Shown: positions 11,176 to 23,200, counted from the stretch's first letter. The stretch: 64,000 nt of DNA from Rosa chinensis (GCF_002994745.2 NC_037094.1:18275001-18339000); one strand, 5' to 3'. Notes: generated by a model not told the origin, from the sequence alone. Made by a program: numbers and translations.

Positions 11176-13885
11176 GGGCAATGATATAGGGCCTCAATAA
11201 GGCCTAAGATTTGTGGCCTCAATCCTAGGTGTCAAGCCATGTCACCTATACACCTCACTAATTTATCAAATCATGTCATGTCATTCTTGAATAAAAAGAC
11301 TATTTTATCCTTTTACAATTTAATGGCTCTAAATTATTTTAGTTTTCTTCTAGAAAATATATATTATTATATTTATATATATATATATATAATTCGTCTA
11401 AAAAATTTTATATTTATTTATCTGTAATTTGTCAATATATATATATATATATATGTTGTTGAATATATAATGGCTCTAAATTATTTTGACTTTCTTCTAA
11501 AAAAAATATTGTTTGGTTTTTTTTCCTTTCTTTCTTTTTCATTATTTTGGATTTTTTTTCATTATACATATTCAAAAAAAAGTATGGGTGTGTGTATATA
11601 TATATATATATATATAATTCGTTAAAAACAAAGATATATATATAAATATAATTCGTCCAAAAAATTTATATATTTTCGATGGAGAATTAATGTGGTGTAT
11701 ATATATATATTAATATCGTAATTATAATTCATGAAATCTTGTAAATTGAGGTAATATTTAAATCTTTTAATAAATAAATTTAATAAAATTAATGGAAGAT
11801 TAGTTACCTTACATTAACGTACAAGTTAATTTGAAAAGTGAAAAATTAAATTGGATTCACAAAAATAGAAAGAAAAAGTATTTAAATCGTAATTTTAACT
11901 CATAAAATCTGATGATTGAAAACCTAGATATCTAAATTGATTGGGAAGTTGATATCTGAAAAGAAATTGCTTAATATGGAATACAATATATTGCACATGA
12001 GGAAATTAATTTTTGAAAGTATACTTGTTTTGTTGATCCCAAATTTTTCAATAGACAATAATGATTTTTAAATGTGAATGATAGCTTCTATTTTACTGTA
12101 AATATGTCATTAGAAAAAAGTTCCCAGTGAACTCTACTTGTTCATTATTAGCTACTTAGTACTTTTTTGTTTGTATAAGACATGTTAGTACTTAGCTGAC
12201 TTTCAATTTCAATGTGAATGATATATGACTTCAATTTTAGTGTGAATATGTTATTAGGGAAAGATTCGCCGTTGAACTTTACTATTGGCTACTTAGTACT
12301 TACTTGTTCGTGCAATTCCCCGTTGAACTTTACTATTGGCTACTTAGTACTTACTTGTTCGTGCAAGACACACTAGCTTATTTTAAGTTTCAATGGATGA
12401 TGGCTTCTATTTTAGTGTGAATATGCCATTCAGGAAAGGTCTCCAGTAAACTTTACTGGCTCATTATTAGCTACTTAGTACTTATTGTTCGTGTAAAACA
12501 TGCTAGCTAACTTTAAATTTCAGTGTGGATGATGACTTCTATTTTAGTGTAATTATGTCATTAGGAAAAAGTCCCCAATGAACTTTACTAGCTCATTATT
12601 GGCTACTTAGTACTTATTTGTTACTGTGAGGCAATGTGGATGATGACTTCTATTTTAGTGTAATTATGCCATTAGGAAAAGATCCTCAGTAAACTTTACT
12701 AGCTCATCATTGGCTACTTAATACTTACTTGTTCATGCAAGACATGTTAGCTCTTTCAGTTTCAATATATGATGGCTTCTATTTAAGTGTAAATATGCCA
12801 TTAGGGAAAAATCCCTAGTAAACGTTACTGGCTCATTATTAGCTACTTATTACTTATTTGTGCGTGTAAGACATGTTAGCTGACTTTAATGTTAATATGG
12901 ACGATGACTTCTATTTTACATCTTCCTTAATTGCACTTTTTCTTTGATTATTGCTGTGTTATACACCTATTGTTCATTGAATTTCTTCATAGTATTAATA
13001 ACATTATGATTGTTTTTTCATGTAAAAATAAACGAACAGTTGTATTAATGAAGTCTCACTTGACCTTTAAGGAACACTTCCTAATGTTGTGTTTGGATAA
13101 GACAATATTATATTATCGAGAAATTTTGAAATGATGGAATCTAGAATTTTATCAATTCAATTTATTAATGATATTTTCTAACCTCTTCAATTACCAGATT
13201 TCATAGGTTTTAATTACGATTTCAATACATTTTCTTTCCATTTTTGTGGATCCAATTTAATTTTTGACTTTTCTAATTAACTTGTTAGTGTAAGGTAAAC
13301 TAATCTTCCATTAATTTTATTAAATTCATTTATTAAAAGAGTTGAATATTACTTCAATTTACCAAATTTGATGGGTTATAATTAAGATATTAATATATTT
13401 TCTTTTCATTTTTGTAGAATCAATTTTAAATTTGACTTTTTTTTAAATTTTGTGGGTTAGAATTATGACATTAATATATATATATATACCATATTAATTC
13501 TACATCGAATATATATATAAATTTCTGTACGAATTATATATATACATATATAATTATATATATATATATGTTTGTGAATATATATATATATATATATTTA
13601 TACACACAAACACATATTTGTATATAATTTTTTTTTACGAATTATATATATATATATATAATTAAAAAAAAGAAAAAGGAAAAAAATGAAAATAATATAT
13701 TTTATTTTTAGATGAAAACCAAAATAATTTAGAACTATTAAATTTTGGAAGGATAAGATAGTCTTTTTACTCAAGAATTATATGGCATGATTTGACAAAT
13801 AGGTGATGTGTGTAGGTGACAAGGCATGACACCTAGAATTGAGGCCACAAATCTTAGGCCTCATTGAGGCCACAAATCATTTTCC
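11176..13885. mobile_element. Fold-back (Mutator-like, non-autonomous) DNA transposon, 2.71 kb
   Basis: Bounded by 10-bp direct repeats TATTCTAATA at 11166-11175 and 13886-13895. The uninterrupted sequence exists once in the neighbouring duplicate near 10850, so the insertion point is clear. Long inverted arms run from 11176 to about 11935 and from about 13175 to 13885, with ends of the type GGGCAATGAT...GGCCTCAAT. They match over several hundred bases with indels and different TA-microsatellite lengths. The central part is a tandem repeat (listed separately). A 9-11-bp target duplication plus long terminal inverted repeats suggests the Mutator superfamily. No transposase frame is visible. 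Confidence 0.82.
12075..12925. repeat. Tandem repeats of about 130 bp in the loop of the fold-back element
   Basis: The phrase GATGACTTCTATTTTAGTGT and its variants recurs near 12080, 12220, 12395, 12525, 12635, 12768 and 12900. Each is followed by ATTAGGAAAA..., a TTTACT...CTCATTATTGGCTAC block and TTAGTACTTACTTGTTC. Units differ by substitutions and indels. Within it (about 12265-12370) a 51-base segment containing CCGTTGAACTTTACTATTGG is repeated directly with almost no change, implying a recent local duplication. Confidence 0.8.
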
Positions 13886-14018
13886 TATTCTAATAATACT
13901 TCTACAATTTCTACAATCAATTCTTTACTTTTTTTTTCCCTTCCCCCTCTCATTACTATTCTCCTTTTTTCTTTTTCTTTTTTCTCCTCTCACATCTTCA
14001 TAGATTTCTTCCACCACC

Positions 14019-15460
14019 TTGCAACAATAACTGCAACAACCATTGTGTTATGCACAAATAAGATAAATTTTCTCTGGTCAAGTCTATAGCACAAATAAGT
14101 AAAAGTGCAATACACTTGGTATTTTTTTTTAAAACTTTTTTTTATATTATTGTAGAATATCTCAATTTTTTGGTGACTAAATATCTTATTTCGGAGTAAA
14201 TTAGTTTCTTGATTTTGCGGTTAATAAAGATAAGTTGGTGTGTTAGTGTTATGCGAAATAGTATACTCGTATGAGGGGTGTGCTAGCGTTGTGTACTCTA
14301 TGTAATGGCTTCTACTGACGGCCCTTTGGATAACTCATTATTGTACTGCTAGCTAAAATAAATAATTAATAGATTGACCTTTTCAACTCAACCAAAAAAA
14401 ACAAATTTCACTTTGGTTTTTGAATTTTGATTTCTATATGAGGTCAACCCTTTGAATTTCATGATTGTAGGAAAATAATTTAGAGATTGAAATTTTTCAG
14501 ACACCGTTGTTTCAAGAGTAGATTGTTGAATGTTAGGAATAAACTTAATAGCTAATTTGCTACACTAGATTTCACTTAATTTGGTGTCAATTTGGTACCC
14601 TATGTTTTATTTCAGCCAATTTGCTACCCTAGATTTTCACAATTAGCCAATTTGTGACCCCAATGACCTTAACAACCACAGTAGCTATTTGTTACCAGAA
14701 CAACCTTTCTTCCACCATTTTAATTAATCACCTCACGTGCATTAGACCCTTTCATTTCCAATTTATATGTGTTAATTTTACTCAGATGTGACTGAGTCTG
14801 CATACAACAGTAGAGAATTGATCCTGAAGCTGACAATGCATTTTGTTGACTTTAAGTTGACCTTCACAAGTTTTAGCCTCGGCTCCATTTGCTTCAGCCT
14901 CAGTTCCATATTTTAACACTCCTCAACATTTGATGCTTGAACTATGGACCCTACATCCTAAAGGTTTGATCTACCATCGATGGATGGTTACTCCATCTGT
15001 TTCTACCTCTCAAGCTCGGTCCCACTTTTTGTTTCACAAACTCACATTAACGTTAACGACCAGCTTACAATAACAAAAAATGAAAGGCCATCATTGCTGG
15101 GGACCCACTCAGCGAGAGATCAACGGTAGATTGCCCCAGGGCCAGGCTGAAATCCACCCCCGGTAGATAGCAGAAATCTCCTACTTGGACCGTGATTCTG
15201 ATTTTGTAGATTGGCTCTCAGAGAGAATTGTCATATCACTCATGCATACGCATGCCAGATTTTTTTTTGTTTTGTTTTTTTGGAATGCATGTTCTATTTC
15301 ACATGGGTTGATCTTCTAACTTGTTTCAGTTTTTTTTTTTTTCTTTTTTCTTTTTCTTTTTTTGGAATACATGCCAGATTTCACGTGGGTTGATCTTATA
15401 AACTTGTTTCAGCTGAAACCGAAGTCATTTCTAAACATAAGAAAAAGGAAACATACGTTG
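14019..15460. other. Intergenic region, no gene recognised
   Basis: AT-rich. Around 14545-14690 a loose 40-base-spaced motif of the kind CAATTTGCTACCCTAGATTT recurs about four times, which looks like decayed repeat DNA. A segment of about 100 bases around GGAATGCATG...CACATGGGTTGATCTT (15280-15330) is repeated at 15363-15412. No coding exon was found. Confidence 0.45.
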
Positions 15461-15850
15461 CCATGAAAATGATCTATCAATTGCTTTCTTTACTTTTGCA
15501 GGCCATGAACCAATTCACCTACAACTTTAAAGACCGCAGACCAGCCATGCCATGAAAATGATCTATCAATTGCTTTGTTTACTTTTGCAGGCCATAAACC
15601 AATTCACCTACAACTTTAAAGACGGAAGACCAGCCATGCCATGAAAATGATCTACCAATTGCTTTCTTTACTTTTGCAGGCCATAAACCAATTCATCTAC
15701 AACTAAAGACCAAAGACCAGCCATATATGCCATAAAAATGATCTACCAATTTAATAAAATAAAAAAATGATCTACCAATTGCTTTCTTTACTTTTGCAGG
15801 CCATAAACCAATTCACCTACAGCTTTAAAGACCAAAGGCCAGACATGCAT
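15461..15850. repeat. 89-bp tandem repeat, about four copies
   Basis: Units beginning CCATGAAAATGATCTA start at 15461, 15550, 15639 and 15730 (spacing 89, 89, 91). Each contains TTGCTTTCTTTACTTTTGCAG then GCCATAAACCAATTC. The fourth is lengthened by a short internal duplication with an AATAAAATAAAAAA insertion. Each unit carries a splice-acceptor-like TTTTGCAG, but no coding sequence follows. Confidence 0.85.
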
Positions 15851-17777
15851 TAACGTATCTGCTTTACCCAACCCCCCTACATTCTCTACAGTTCTAGCTG
15901 GTTAGGTTTCTTCAATCGGGACAATGTCATAAGTTGATAGAATGACGGAATCACGGATAATAATCTTTTTAATTCGAAAAATATTCAAGATCATACACTA
16001 AATTATCAAAACTCTAGTTTAACTTGGTTTTTGTACACAGCAGTCATGATGGCATTCTCAAACAAAGAACAACTTTTTTCTTCAAGGTCTCATGATTACA
16101 TAACAGACACGTAGTAGGCTGAATTATAGATTAACACATTAATCTAATACAAATAGATGAGGCCCAGTTTTTACTGATTTTAGTGTCCTTGAGTGTCTCA
16201 GTTTTTGAAATCAGTACTTGTAATCAGCAGAAATATAGAACATAAGAGCATGCTTGTGGATGAGGTCTCGATCACAGAAAGATGAAGTCAATAACTCTCA
16301 TTCACCTCTCTACTACACGATTCGGCTCGGCTCAATGGTCTGTGCCCTTGTATGGTGCCGTCAGAACCACATGCATTGCAGGTCTTGATCGTGACATCTC
16401 GCGATGCTTCCCAGCACGCATTCAATTTCTGTTTTAGATTCACAAATCACAAGGGGGTAAAAATTTGTGGACCAGCGAACAATGCAAACGTTTAAATGTC
16501 TCACTCACATTAAAGTGAACTCAGTAGGAGTAGCACGTTACCAGCCCAGATAATCACATGCCCATCAATGTGATACAAAAACAAGGACATGAAACATGAT
16601 TAAACGAATGCCAACAGTACAACATTAATTAAACTAAACAAACCAAAAACACATAACTGAAAACAGATGCAAGAGGAGGAGGCTTCTCATTCATTCAAAT
16701 AAAAATCAGTTTTTTTTTTTCTTCAAGAAATGACAAACAAAAGATAAGGAAAAAAAAAACCCAACCGTTGACAGTATTTTGCTGCCTTCAAATTTTTTCT
16801 TTTCGTTTAATTTGCTTAAAGTTTTTATTTTTAAATTTTTTTCTATAAAGTAAATTGGCAAGCCAGAGTGCATTCTACGAGGCCAGTCTAAATTAAACAA
16901 GACACTGACGCATACTAAAAGCTCCCACCACACTGACACATACTAAAAGCTCCCACCATAGTATTTGAATTTTATTATGATACATAGCTCAGTCTAGGGC
17001 TCTAGGCTACTCTTAAACTCTTAAGGTATTCCATCTCAAAAATTTTAACAAATTACAAACTAAAAAACTCCTCACTCTTAAGGTATTGGCCTGGGAGCAA
17101 ATTAATTCGAAGTAGCCTTCCGTGTATGATTATTATGCTTGCTTCTGTAAGCCTCTCTAATCATGATTATTAAGTTTGCTGCTATACATGATCATATTGT
17201 TTATGGGGATTATCATTTACGGATATGGTTGGAAACCACTAAGCGTCTACTGAACTTTAGTTTCTTGCCACTAGGCTCTTGAGTTTATGCTTGAGAGAAT
17301 CTTCGGTACGAGTCAGGGTCCGATGGAGTTGATGCCAGGTTTAGAAGTTCCACTTAATAACAAGCTATGAACCAGCCTCATTCAGAGGAAAAATCAGAGT
17401 TAGGAGATGTTTGGGGTTAATTGTTCTGTTTGGATAAATCATGAATGCGATTTCATGATCCAACTCTCATCAATTAATACCAAGTGGAGGACAAATTGAA
17501 TCAGCTCAATGTAAATTATTCTCATTTTGATGTTAATTATCACCAAACCAGTGGTTTAAACTAAAACAATGAACAAAAGAAATTAGAAGAACATGAACAT
17601 GAATATTAACATTAAGGATCCTCTTGATTAGACAAAACATTACAAAACATGATTAAAACAGAAAATTACATAACATTAATTACCACAACTAAAAACACAC
17701 GACGTACAACAACTAAAAACACACGAGACAAACACCGCACTGAGGGATCCGGATCCGAAGCACTATAGGCCACCACA
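15851..17777. other. Intergenic region, no gene recognised
   Basis: No convincing exon. A 28-base direct duplication containing CATACTAAAAGCTCCCACCA lies at about 16901-16958. The last part (about 17560-17777) is the 3' flank of the small minus-strand gene ending at 17778. Confidence 0.45.
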
Positions 17778-17993
17778 CTAACGTCCCCCATGACCCCCAT
17801 GACCTATGGTATTCTTTCCAGACCTTACCGGAGGATTAGTACTTCCGCCGGGGTTTTGAGTAATCGGCCCTGTATGGGCCGGTTCTTTCCCATGGCAACC
17901 CTGTTTTGGTTGTGGACGTGGTGGTCGTGGAGGAGAAGCCTGGTTGGCCCTTCCTGCATTGCCTGCGTTGCCTGCTGCGTTGCCGCCGTCCAT
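17778..17993 (-). CDS. Small Gly/Pro-rich protein of unknown function (71 aa)
   Basis: An ATG at 17991-17993 opens a 71-residue frame ending in TAG at 17778-17780. The N-terminus has Gly-Asn-Ala repeats (GNAAGNAGNAG), the middle is Pro/Arg-rich (PPRPPRPQPKQG) and the C-terminus has HGGHGGR. There is no signal peptide or known domain. Support for a real gene comes from position: TATAAAA at about 18073-18079 on the same strand is followed by a CT-rich leader of roughly 50-60 bases before this ATG. The frame can be extended upstream, but that extension lies across the TATA box and is unlikely to be translated. I do not recognise the family; it could also be a non-coding transcript. Confidence 0.45.
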   Translation of the reverse strand: MDGGNAAGNAGNAGRANQASPPRPPRPQPKQGCHGKEPAHTGPITQNPGGSTNPPVRSGKNTIGHGGHGGR

Positions 17994-18071
17994 GATGGGA
18001 GTGATCAAGTAAAAAGTAAAGTTTATCAGAGTGGAGAGTTGAGAGTAGAGAGCAAGGAAGAGAGCAAGGCA

Positions 18072-18081
18072 GCTTTTATAG
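18072..18081 (-). promoter_or_regulatory. TATA box upstream of the 71-aa reading frame
   Basis: On the minus strand the sequence reads CCTATAAAAGCTGC, followed by repeated CTCTC motifs (CTTGCTCTCTTCCTTGCTCTC) typical of a plant transcription start, then the ATG at 17993. Confidence 0.6.
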
Positions 18082-19228
18082 GAAAATCTGAGGACTTGTA
18101 AGGAAACACCCGTTAAAAACGGTTGGACCAAAGCCAAGGGAATTTGGGTCTGACCAATCTCGAATCCAAAATTGTTGCTCGAGCCCAAAATCAACGTTGC
18201 TCGAGCCCAAAATCAACTCCAACAGAAGAAAAAAGGGTAAAAGAGGAAGTAACAAGGGGGTGGTCAAACGGAAGGCGGGTGAAAACTGAGAACTGTCACT
18301 CTGAGCTAAAAAATAATTCAATAATTTAGAATTCTTAACCTGTATCAAGTAGAACAACATTAAAGTTCAGATGAATTGAAAATAATTACTTTGGTTTATA
18401 AAGAGGTAAAATTTATGGACTGCATACAAGACAATACAAGGTCTCTCCTGCTCACCTAGAACTTTCAGATGAGACAAGATCTACAAAGCCTTTCAAATTG
18501 CATTGAAAAGTAATGATCAAGTGAGCATGAATGCACTGCTCAATGGCACAAGATCTAGAAAGCCCTTCAAATTGCATTCATAAGTAAAAAAGGGGATAAA
18601 AAAATATGGACAATATAAAATAATCACGACAAATAAACAAAAACAACCGCATGACGAGTGGTTCATAGGGTTTAGGGTGTAATATTGTATGATCTAGAAA
18701 AGGCGGAGGCGGAGGACTTGGGAAAAATAGAAATAGAAAAAAGAGATCTTCCGCTTTCCTTCTCTTCTTCTCCATTGAATGGTATAGCTAATGCCGAAAA
18801 TCAAGTGGACCAGCTATTCCTTTGGTTGCCGGCTGAATCAAGACTGATGCATAGATCCGCGCAGAAAACTGAGTGGGAGGATCTCTCTCTGTCTTTCATT
18901 CTTCGATCTATCTCACTATAACCTAACTGAAACATAGTTAGTTCCATGGTAGTGAGAATATGGAAGTTCAGATCTGAGGAGAGGAGGGGAGAGGACGGTA
19001 GGGGAGAAGCGAAGAAGATAGGAGGTGGCTAAAAGTTTTTTAGGGTTGAGAGCGTCTTATCTCATCTTTCTCGGCTTTACCACATATAGCCTCTTTGTGG
19101 AGTTCTACTTGATTAGCAAGACTTTATATTTTCAGAAATATTAAGGCTACGTGTCGCCATCTGCTACGTGTCGATAGCTAATTTGCTGTACCAAATTAAA
19201 ATTTAAAAGCAATGGGGTATCGGATAAA
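18082..19228. other. Intergenic region with short duplications
   Basis: Contains a 23-base tandem repeat (GTTGCTCGAGCCCAAAATCA, 18176-18222) and a duplication of about 50 bases with AAGATCTA-AAAGCCCTTCAAATTGCATT (18475-18520 and 18547-18590). The plus-strand frame 18685-18921 has no recognisable domain. No gene is called. Confidence 0.4.
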
Positions 19229-20483
19229 CTAGAAAGAGCACCCGCGCTATGCTGCGGGACTTATCATCGGTAACAATTTTGTGTGTAACTGTTGATGTGA
19301 ATGATTGAGAGAAGTATAATTATAGATACATGGTTGAGATTTTCTTAAGAAATGAAAGGTCATTTCAAGCATCATATTCACAGGTATCATATTTAGTTGC
19401 TCACTGCTAGTAGCAATGCAGTTCTCATCGTATATTCCCATTGCCATTTGTTTTGTTTATTATAAAATATCAGTTGTTTGGTTGATAAGCAGTTTCTCAA
19501 CTCACAGCAAATGATTGTGATTGATATCTTCCATATCTAACATCTTTCTTATTCTCCATCTCGCCATAACATGGCACCATTCCACATGGAGTTTAAGGAA
19601 TCTAGGAGTTTAATTTGTTCCAGTAAGACAATCAGAACCAACACAAAAAAGCAAGCATTATCATCAAAAATGGAATCACCAGAACACTAATCTTTGTAAG
19701 AGTAAGAGCTCACTATTATTACAGATTATGGCGATTGTTCAAGAGAGTAATTTCTTGTATAGGCATTAATAATATTGATACAAACCAATCTTGAAGACCA
19801 ATTGTTTTTGTTGTGGAAGATAATCAAGAAAGCAGGTTTTCAAAATTTATGTCGGGCGAAGCTCCAGCGTGTAAACTATTGTTGCTTCTATAGTATGCAG
19901 CCATTTGCGTTGATAGAAGTTCCAGGATGTAAACTATTGTTCCTTCTGAATCTAAGAATCTAAGAATTTATTAGGCATGGATATATGAATTTAGGCATAT
20001 ATCATAGCCAAGAAAGCAAAAATGAAATAGATTAAATATGATATATGAATTTCAGAGAAATCAACACAGTATGAATCTTTAACAATTCAAAAGACAAAGA
20101 AGCTGCCTCACAAAAGTAACTAAACATAGAAAATAGAAATGAGAATTTCAAGATCAATTTTTTTTATTCAAATCTCTATCTGCCAGTGATCTTTGTGCTT
20201 GGTGAACTCATACATATATGCAAATGGTCAGCACAATTGATGCATCACTTGAAACTGAAAAGTGGGTGATCAAGTTGTGGCAAAGAAAAAAAGGAAACGA
20301 AGGACACTTGTTGAAAGCCTGAAAGTGAATTCAATTTATTCAGTGTAAAAATGCAGAAGGAATGTGAATTAGCTTAAAAATTGCAGGTAACTGAATCATA
20401 TCTATTAAGTGGATAAGAAATGATCTAGATAACAAAGATAAACCGAGAACATATTTGTGTGAGAGCAAATTTATATATTCTCA

Positions 20484-20549
20484 CCTGGACATCCTTGTGT
20501 GAGAGGAACTTTGCCATGTTATGGATTATCAGTCTCATATCTTCAACCT
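20484..20549 (-). pseudogene. Isolated exon-like fragment, unidentified gene
   Basis: The minus strand shows a polypyrimidine tract and TTTCTAG acceptor, then an open stretch reading EDMRLIIHNMAKFLSHKDVQ, then CAG|GTGAGA as a donor. The splice signals are good but the protein is not recognised. It probably belongs to the same captured or disrupted minus-strand gene material as 21403-22577. Confidence 0.4.
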
Positions 20550-21402
20550 AGAAATAAAAGAAAAACCACTTAAATTTATGTATTGATGTCACAAAACAAA
20601 TGTATATATAGAAGAATCTCAAAGCCTGTTTTAGATAGAAAAACAACAATATTCAAGGTTGTCATAAGTTCATTGATATTTCATCAGATACCTGAGAATA
20701 TACTTGCAGTAATGTCTCTGTCTGATAATAAATGTTATCAACAGTCTCTTAATGCCAACTTCCACAATTTCTTGCATGTATCAACTTTCATTCATTCCAG
20801 CAATCTCATTGTGATAGCAGTCTTGGTACAGTCCTGATGATTATCAATTCTTAAAGAGCACAATACTGTTAAACATCTTGAAATAAAACACTTTCATCAT
20901 TTTCAAACATCAGAAAGCAAAAAAGATGTAAGGTGGAGATCAGAAGTGTAAAAAGTAGTTTGAATGAATAAAGTGGTACTGCATTCATATTTTAGAGTCC
21001 AAGTGAAGTAGCATATTTGCACAAATGTTTTTTTTACATCCATCTCAATTTATATAGCTTTGAATTCTCAGAACAACAAATGGAGATAAGCAATATAGTT
21101 GCTTAAACGTTGACAATGGATATGAAAATATTTGTAAGAAACTAGAAAAAGAATAGTCCTATTCTCCAAACAAAGCAAACCCATTTGTTCTGAAACTATC
21201 CAATAGTCTATGTTTTTGTCTAACAAACAAAGTTCAAATCTTTTCACAACAAAAGCTTATAAACTACACAAAAATGCCCATAAATTCATTCTACACAATT
21301 AACAGTAAACTAATCAAATGCGTACAAAAATCAGAATCATGAACAGAGAAAAGAAAAATAAAAAATAAAAAATAAAAAACCTTCCCAAAAGAAGTAGAAC
21401 TA

Positions 21403-21533
21403 ACCTTCCAAGCTGCCCATCTTTCCGATCTCAGGAGGAATCTCTCCACCTAGATTATTAACATTCAAATAAAAGTCAGTGAGCCAAGTTAAGTTGGCAA
21501 TCTCTCTAGTTCCTAATTTAATGACAAACCATA
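21403..21533 (-). pseudogene. Leucine-rich-repeat fragment (LRR receptor-like)
   Basis: The minus-strand translation contains IANLTWLTDFYLNVNNLGG followed by EIPPEIGKMGSLE. This fits the plant extracellular LRR consensus (LxxLxxLxLxxNxLxGxIPxxIGxLxxL). A donor-like GTTAGT follows. Only about one and a half repeats are present and no kinase or membrane segment is nearby, so this is a gene fragment, probably captured by the Helitron-like element. Confidence 0.6.
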
Positions 21534-21727
21534 GCACTGAGCATAAATTAAAAATGAACAAATTTGCTTCCTATAAGTTCACCTACAGGCATAATAACAT
21601 TAGGACTGATGCAGTTTGATTTGGATCTTACCGCTATATATTCTTTTTGGATTTCTTTAGGTGACTGGCTTTTTTAGCGCTTTTTGAAGCTGTTTACATT
21701 AGCAAGGGTCATTTCATTAAATTTAGC

Positions 21728-21956
21728 CACCTAGTCCATAGAAAACAGTTTCAAGCATTCCTCTGCATCCTCTATCTCAGACTTTTGTATCACCTACAAA
21801 CATGTGAGATAATTCTTTTCATCAACATTTCTAAGATCTAGTTAAATTTTCTGTTTTGGTCCATACACGTGAGATGAATTGAACTTACAGATGAATAGCT
21901 TGAGATGCGATGATCAAGATTTCGAAGCAAAGCTGCCGTTGCCCTTGAAACTGAAA
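21728..21956 (-). pseudogene. Two adjacent exon-like fragments, unidentified gene
   Basis: Minus strand: an acceptor TTTCAG, an open frame reading SRATAALLRNLDHRISSYSS, and a donor GTAAGT (about 21892-21956). Then comes an intron of about 95 bases with acceptor TTTGTAG and VIQKSEIEDAEECLKLFSMD (about 21728-21793), ended by an in-frame TAG. The two pieces join in frame across a GT-AG intron, so they come from one gene. The family is not recognised. Confidence 0.4.
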
Positions 21957-22522
21957 GCATAAAAATTGCATTAGGAAAGAAAAATTTAAGTAAAAGGAGT
22001 AGCTTATTGGCTTGAGTTTTTGGGTATGGGACTAAAAGTTCATTGCAAAATGTTTTATGTCAATTTTGTGCCAAAGCAATCAAACCCAGTATATGTCCTT
22101 TTCAAAACCTTTGATTGTTTCAAATTTAAATAACAGTTGAATATGGTAAATAATCTCTTCTACATAAATGATCCAAGGTTAGCTTGCAAATTGAGGTCAC
22201 AATACAGTCAATACTTGCGCATAAAATTCAAGTCATCCTAGATGATGCTTTTATCTTATACCCCTATCATTTATGGATGGGCAATTCTAAATGGACTCTC
22301 TAAAGCTCAGGATTCAGTAATTGAATATACATTATTGTAGTGCTCACACTTACCTACCCTACCAAATCCTCAAATCCAGTATCTATTTCAATAAGAAATC
22401 ACCAATGCTCAAACACAAAGACATGTAGAGTTCCAATTCAAGGGCTAAAACAGAAAATTGTGAGGCAAAATAGAAATAGGTGAAGTTTTGTGCAGGAAAA
22501 AAAAAAGAAAAAAGACTCACCT

Positions 22523-22577
22523 TGAACCTCCTCCAATCAATCACTCAAATCCCAAACTGAAGTACGAACAGTACCCC
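22523..22577 (-). pseudogene. Probable non-coding (5' UTR-type) exon fragment
   Basis: The minus strand shows ATTTTGTAG, then about 55 bases with stop codons, then TTCAAG|GTGAGT. Good splice signals without an open frame suggest a leader exon. Similar donor-like sequences (ACTCAG|GTAGG) occur near 36555 on the other side of the LTR insertion, so the same transcript may once have spanned it. Confidence 0.3.
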
Positions 22578-23195
22578 TACAAAATCGAAACTCAAGTCAA
22601 TTGAAAACCAACCACAGCAAAAAAAAAAAAAAAAAAAAAACCAATGAAAACTACAAACCAAAGACACAAATAAAAAACCCAACCCAAAAGGTACTCAACA
22701 GAATTATCCAAAACGCAGAATACCAAAACAGATTGTCAATGCTACTTTACTCAAATGATTCTATAATTGACAAATATTAGATTGCTCTGTCGACTTTCAT
22801 AGCATAAAAAACAATGGAGAAACAGCAGAAAGCAGAGAACTTTATTCTCAGAAATAAGTCAATAACTCAGCTCTAAAAGGGCTTTCCAACAGTAAAAGTA
22901 AATCTCAGAACGCCACTAAAATTCTCACCTTTTTGACCCAACGAAAAAAAAAAAACCCAAAAATCATCAAAACCCTTACAAACGGTTTTTCTTTCTCACA
23001 CCCAAAACCAAGAATTCCAACACTGACACAACTTCAAAAACCAAAACCAAACAAAGCCAACAAAACTCAACCAATCAAAACGCAGCCGGGATCAATAAGA
23101 AGACTTGGGTCCAAATTGAACACAAATTTAATAACCCACTGATCATTTCGATGTCACTGAAATTTAGTTTTCTTTTAAAGAGAAAATTTCTGAGT

Positions 23196-23200
23196 ACGTA
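23196..23200. repeat. Left target-site duplication ACGTA of the LTR element
   Basis: ACGTA directly precedes the left LTR and is repeated at 35906-35910 directly after the right LTR, as expected from retroviral-type integration. Confidence 0.85.

Noticed and set aside
14108..14190. Possible third unit of the 310-bp duplication
   Set aside because: Only about 80 bases resemble the unit, too degenerate to list as a full copy. Mentioned within the repeat entry.
18685..18921. 78-codon plus frame
   Set aside because: No domain, no promoter context and no splice signals were noticed.
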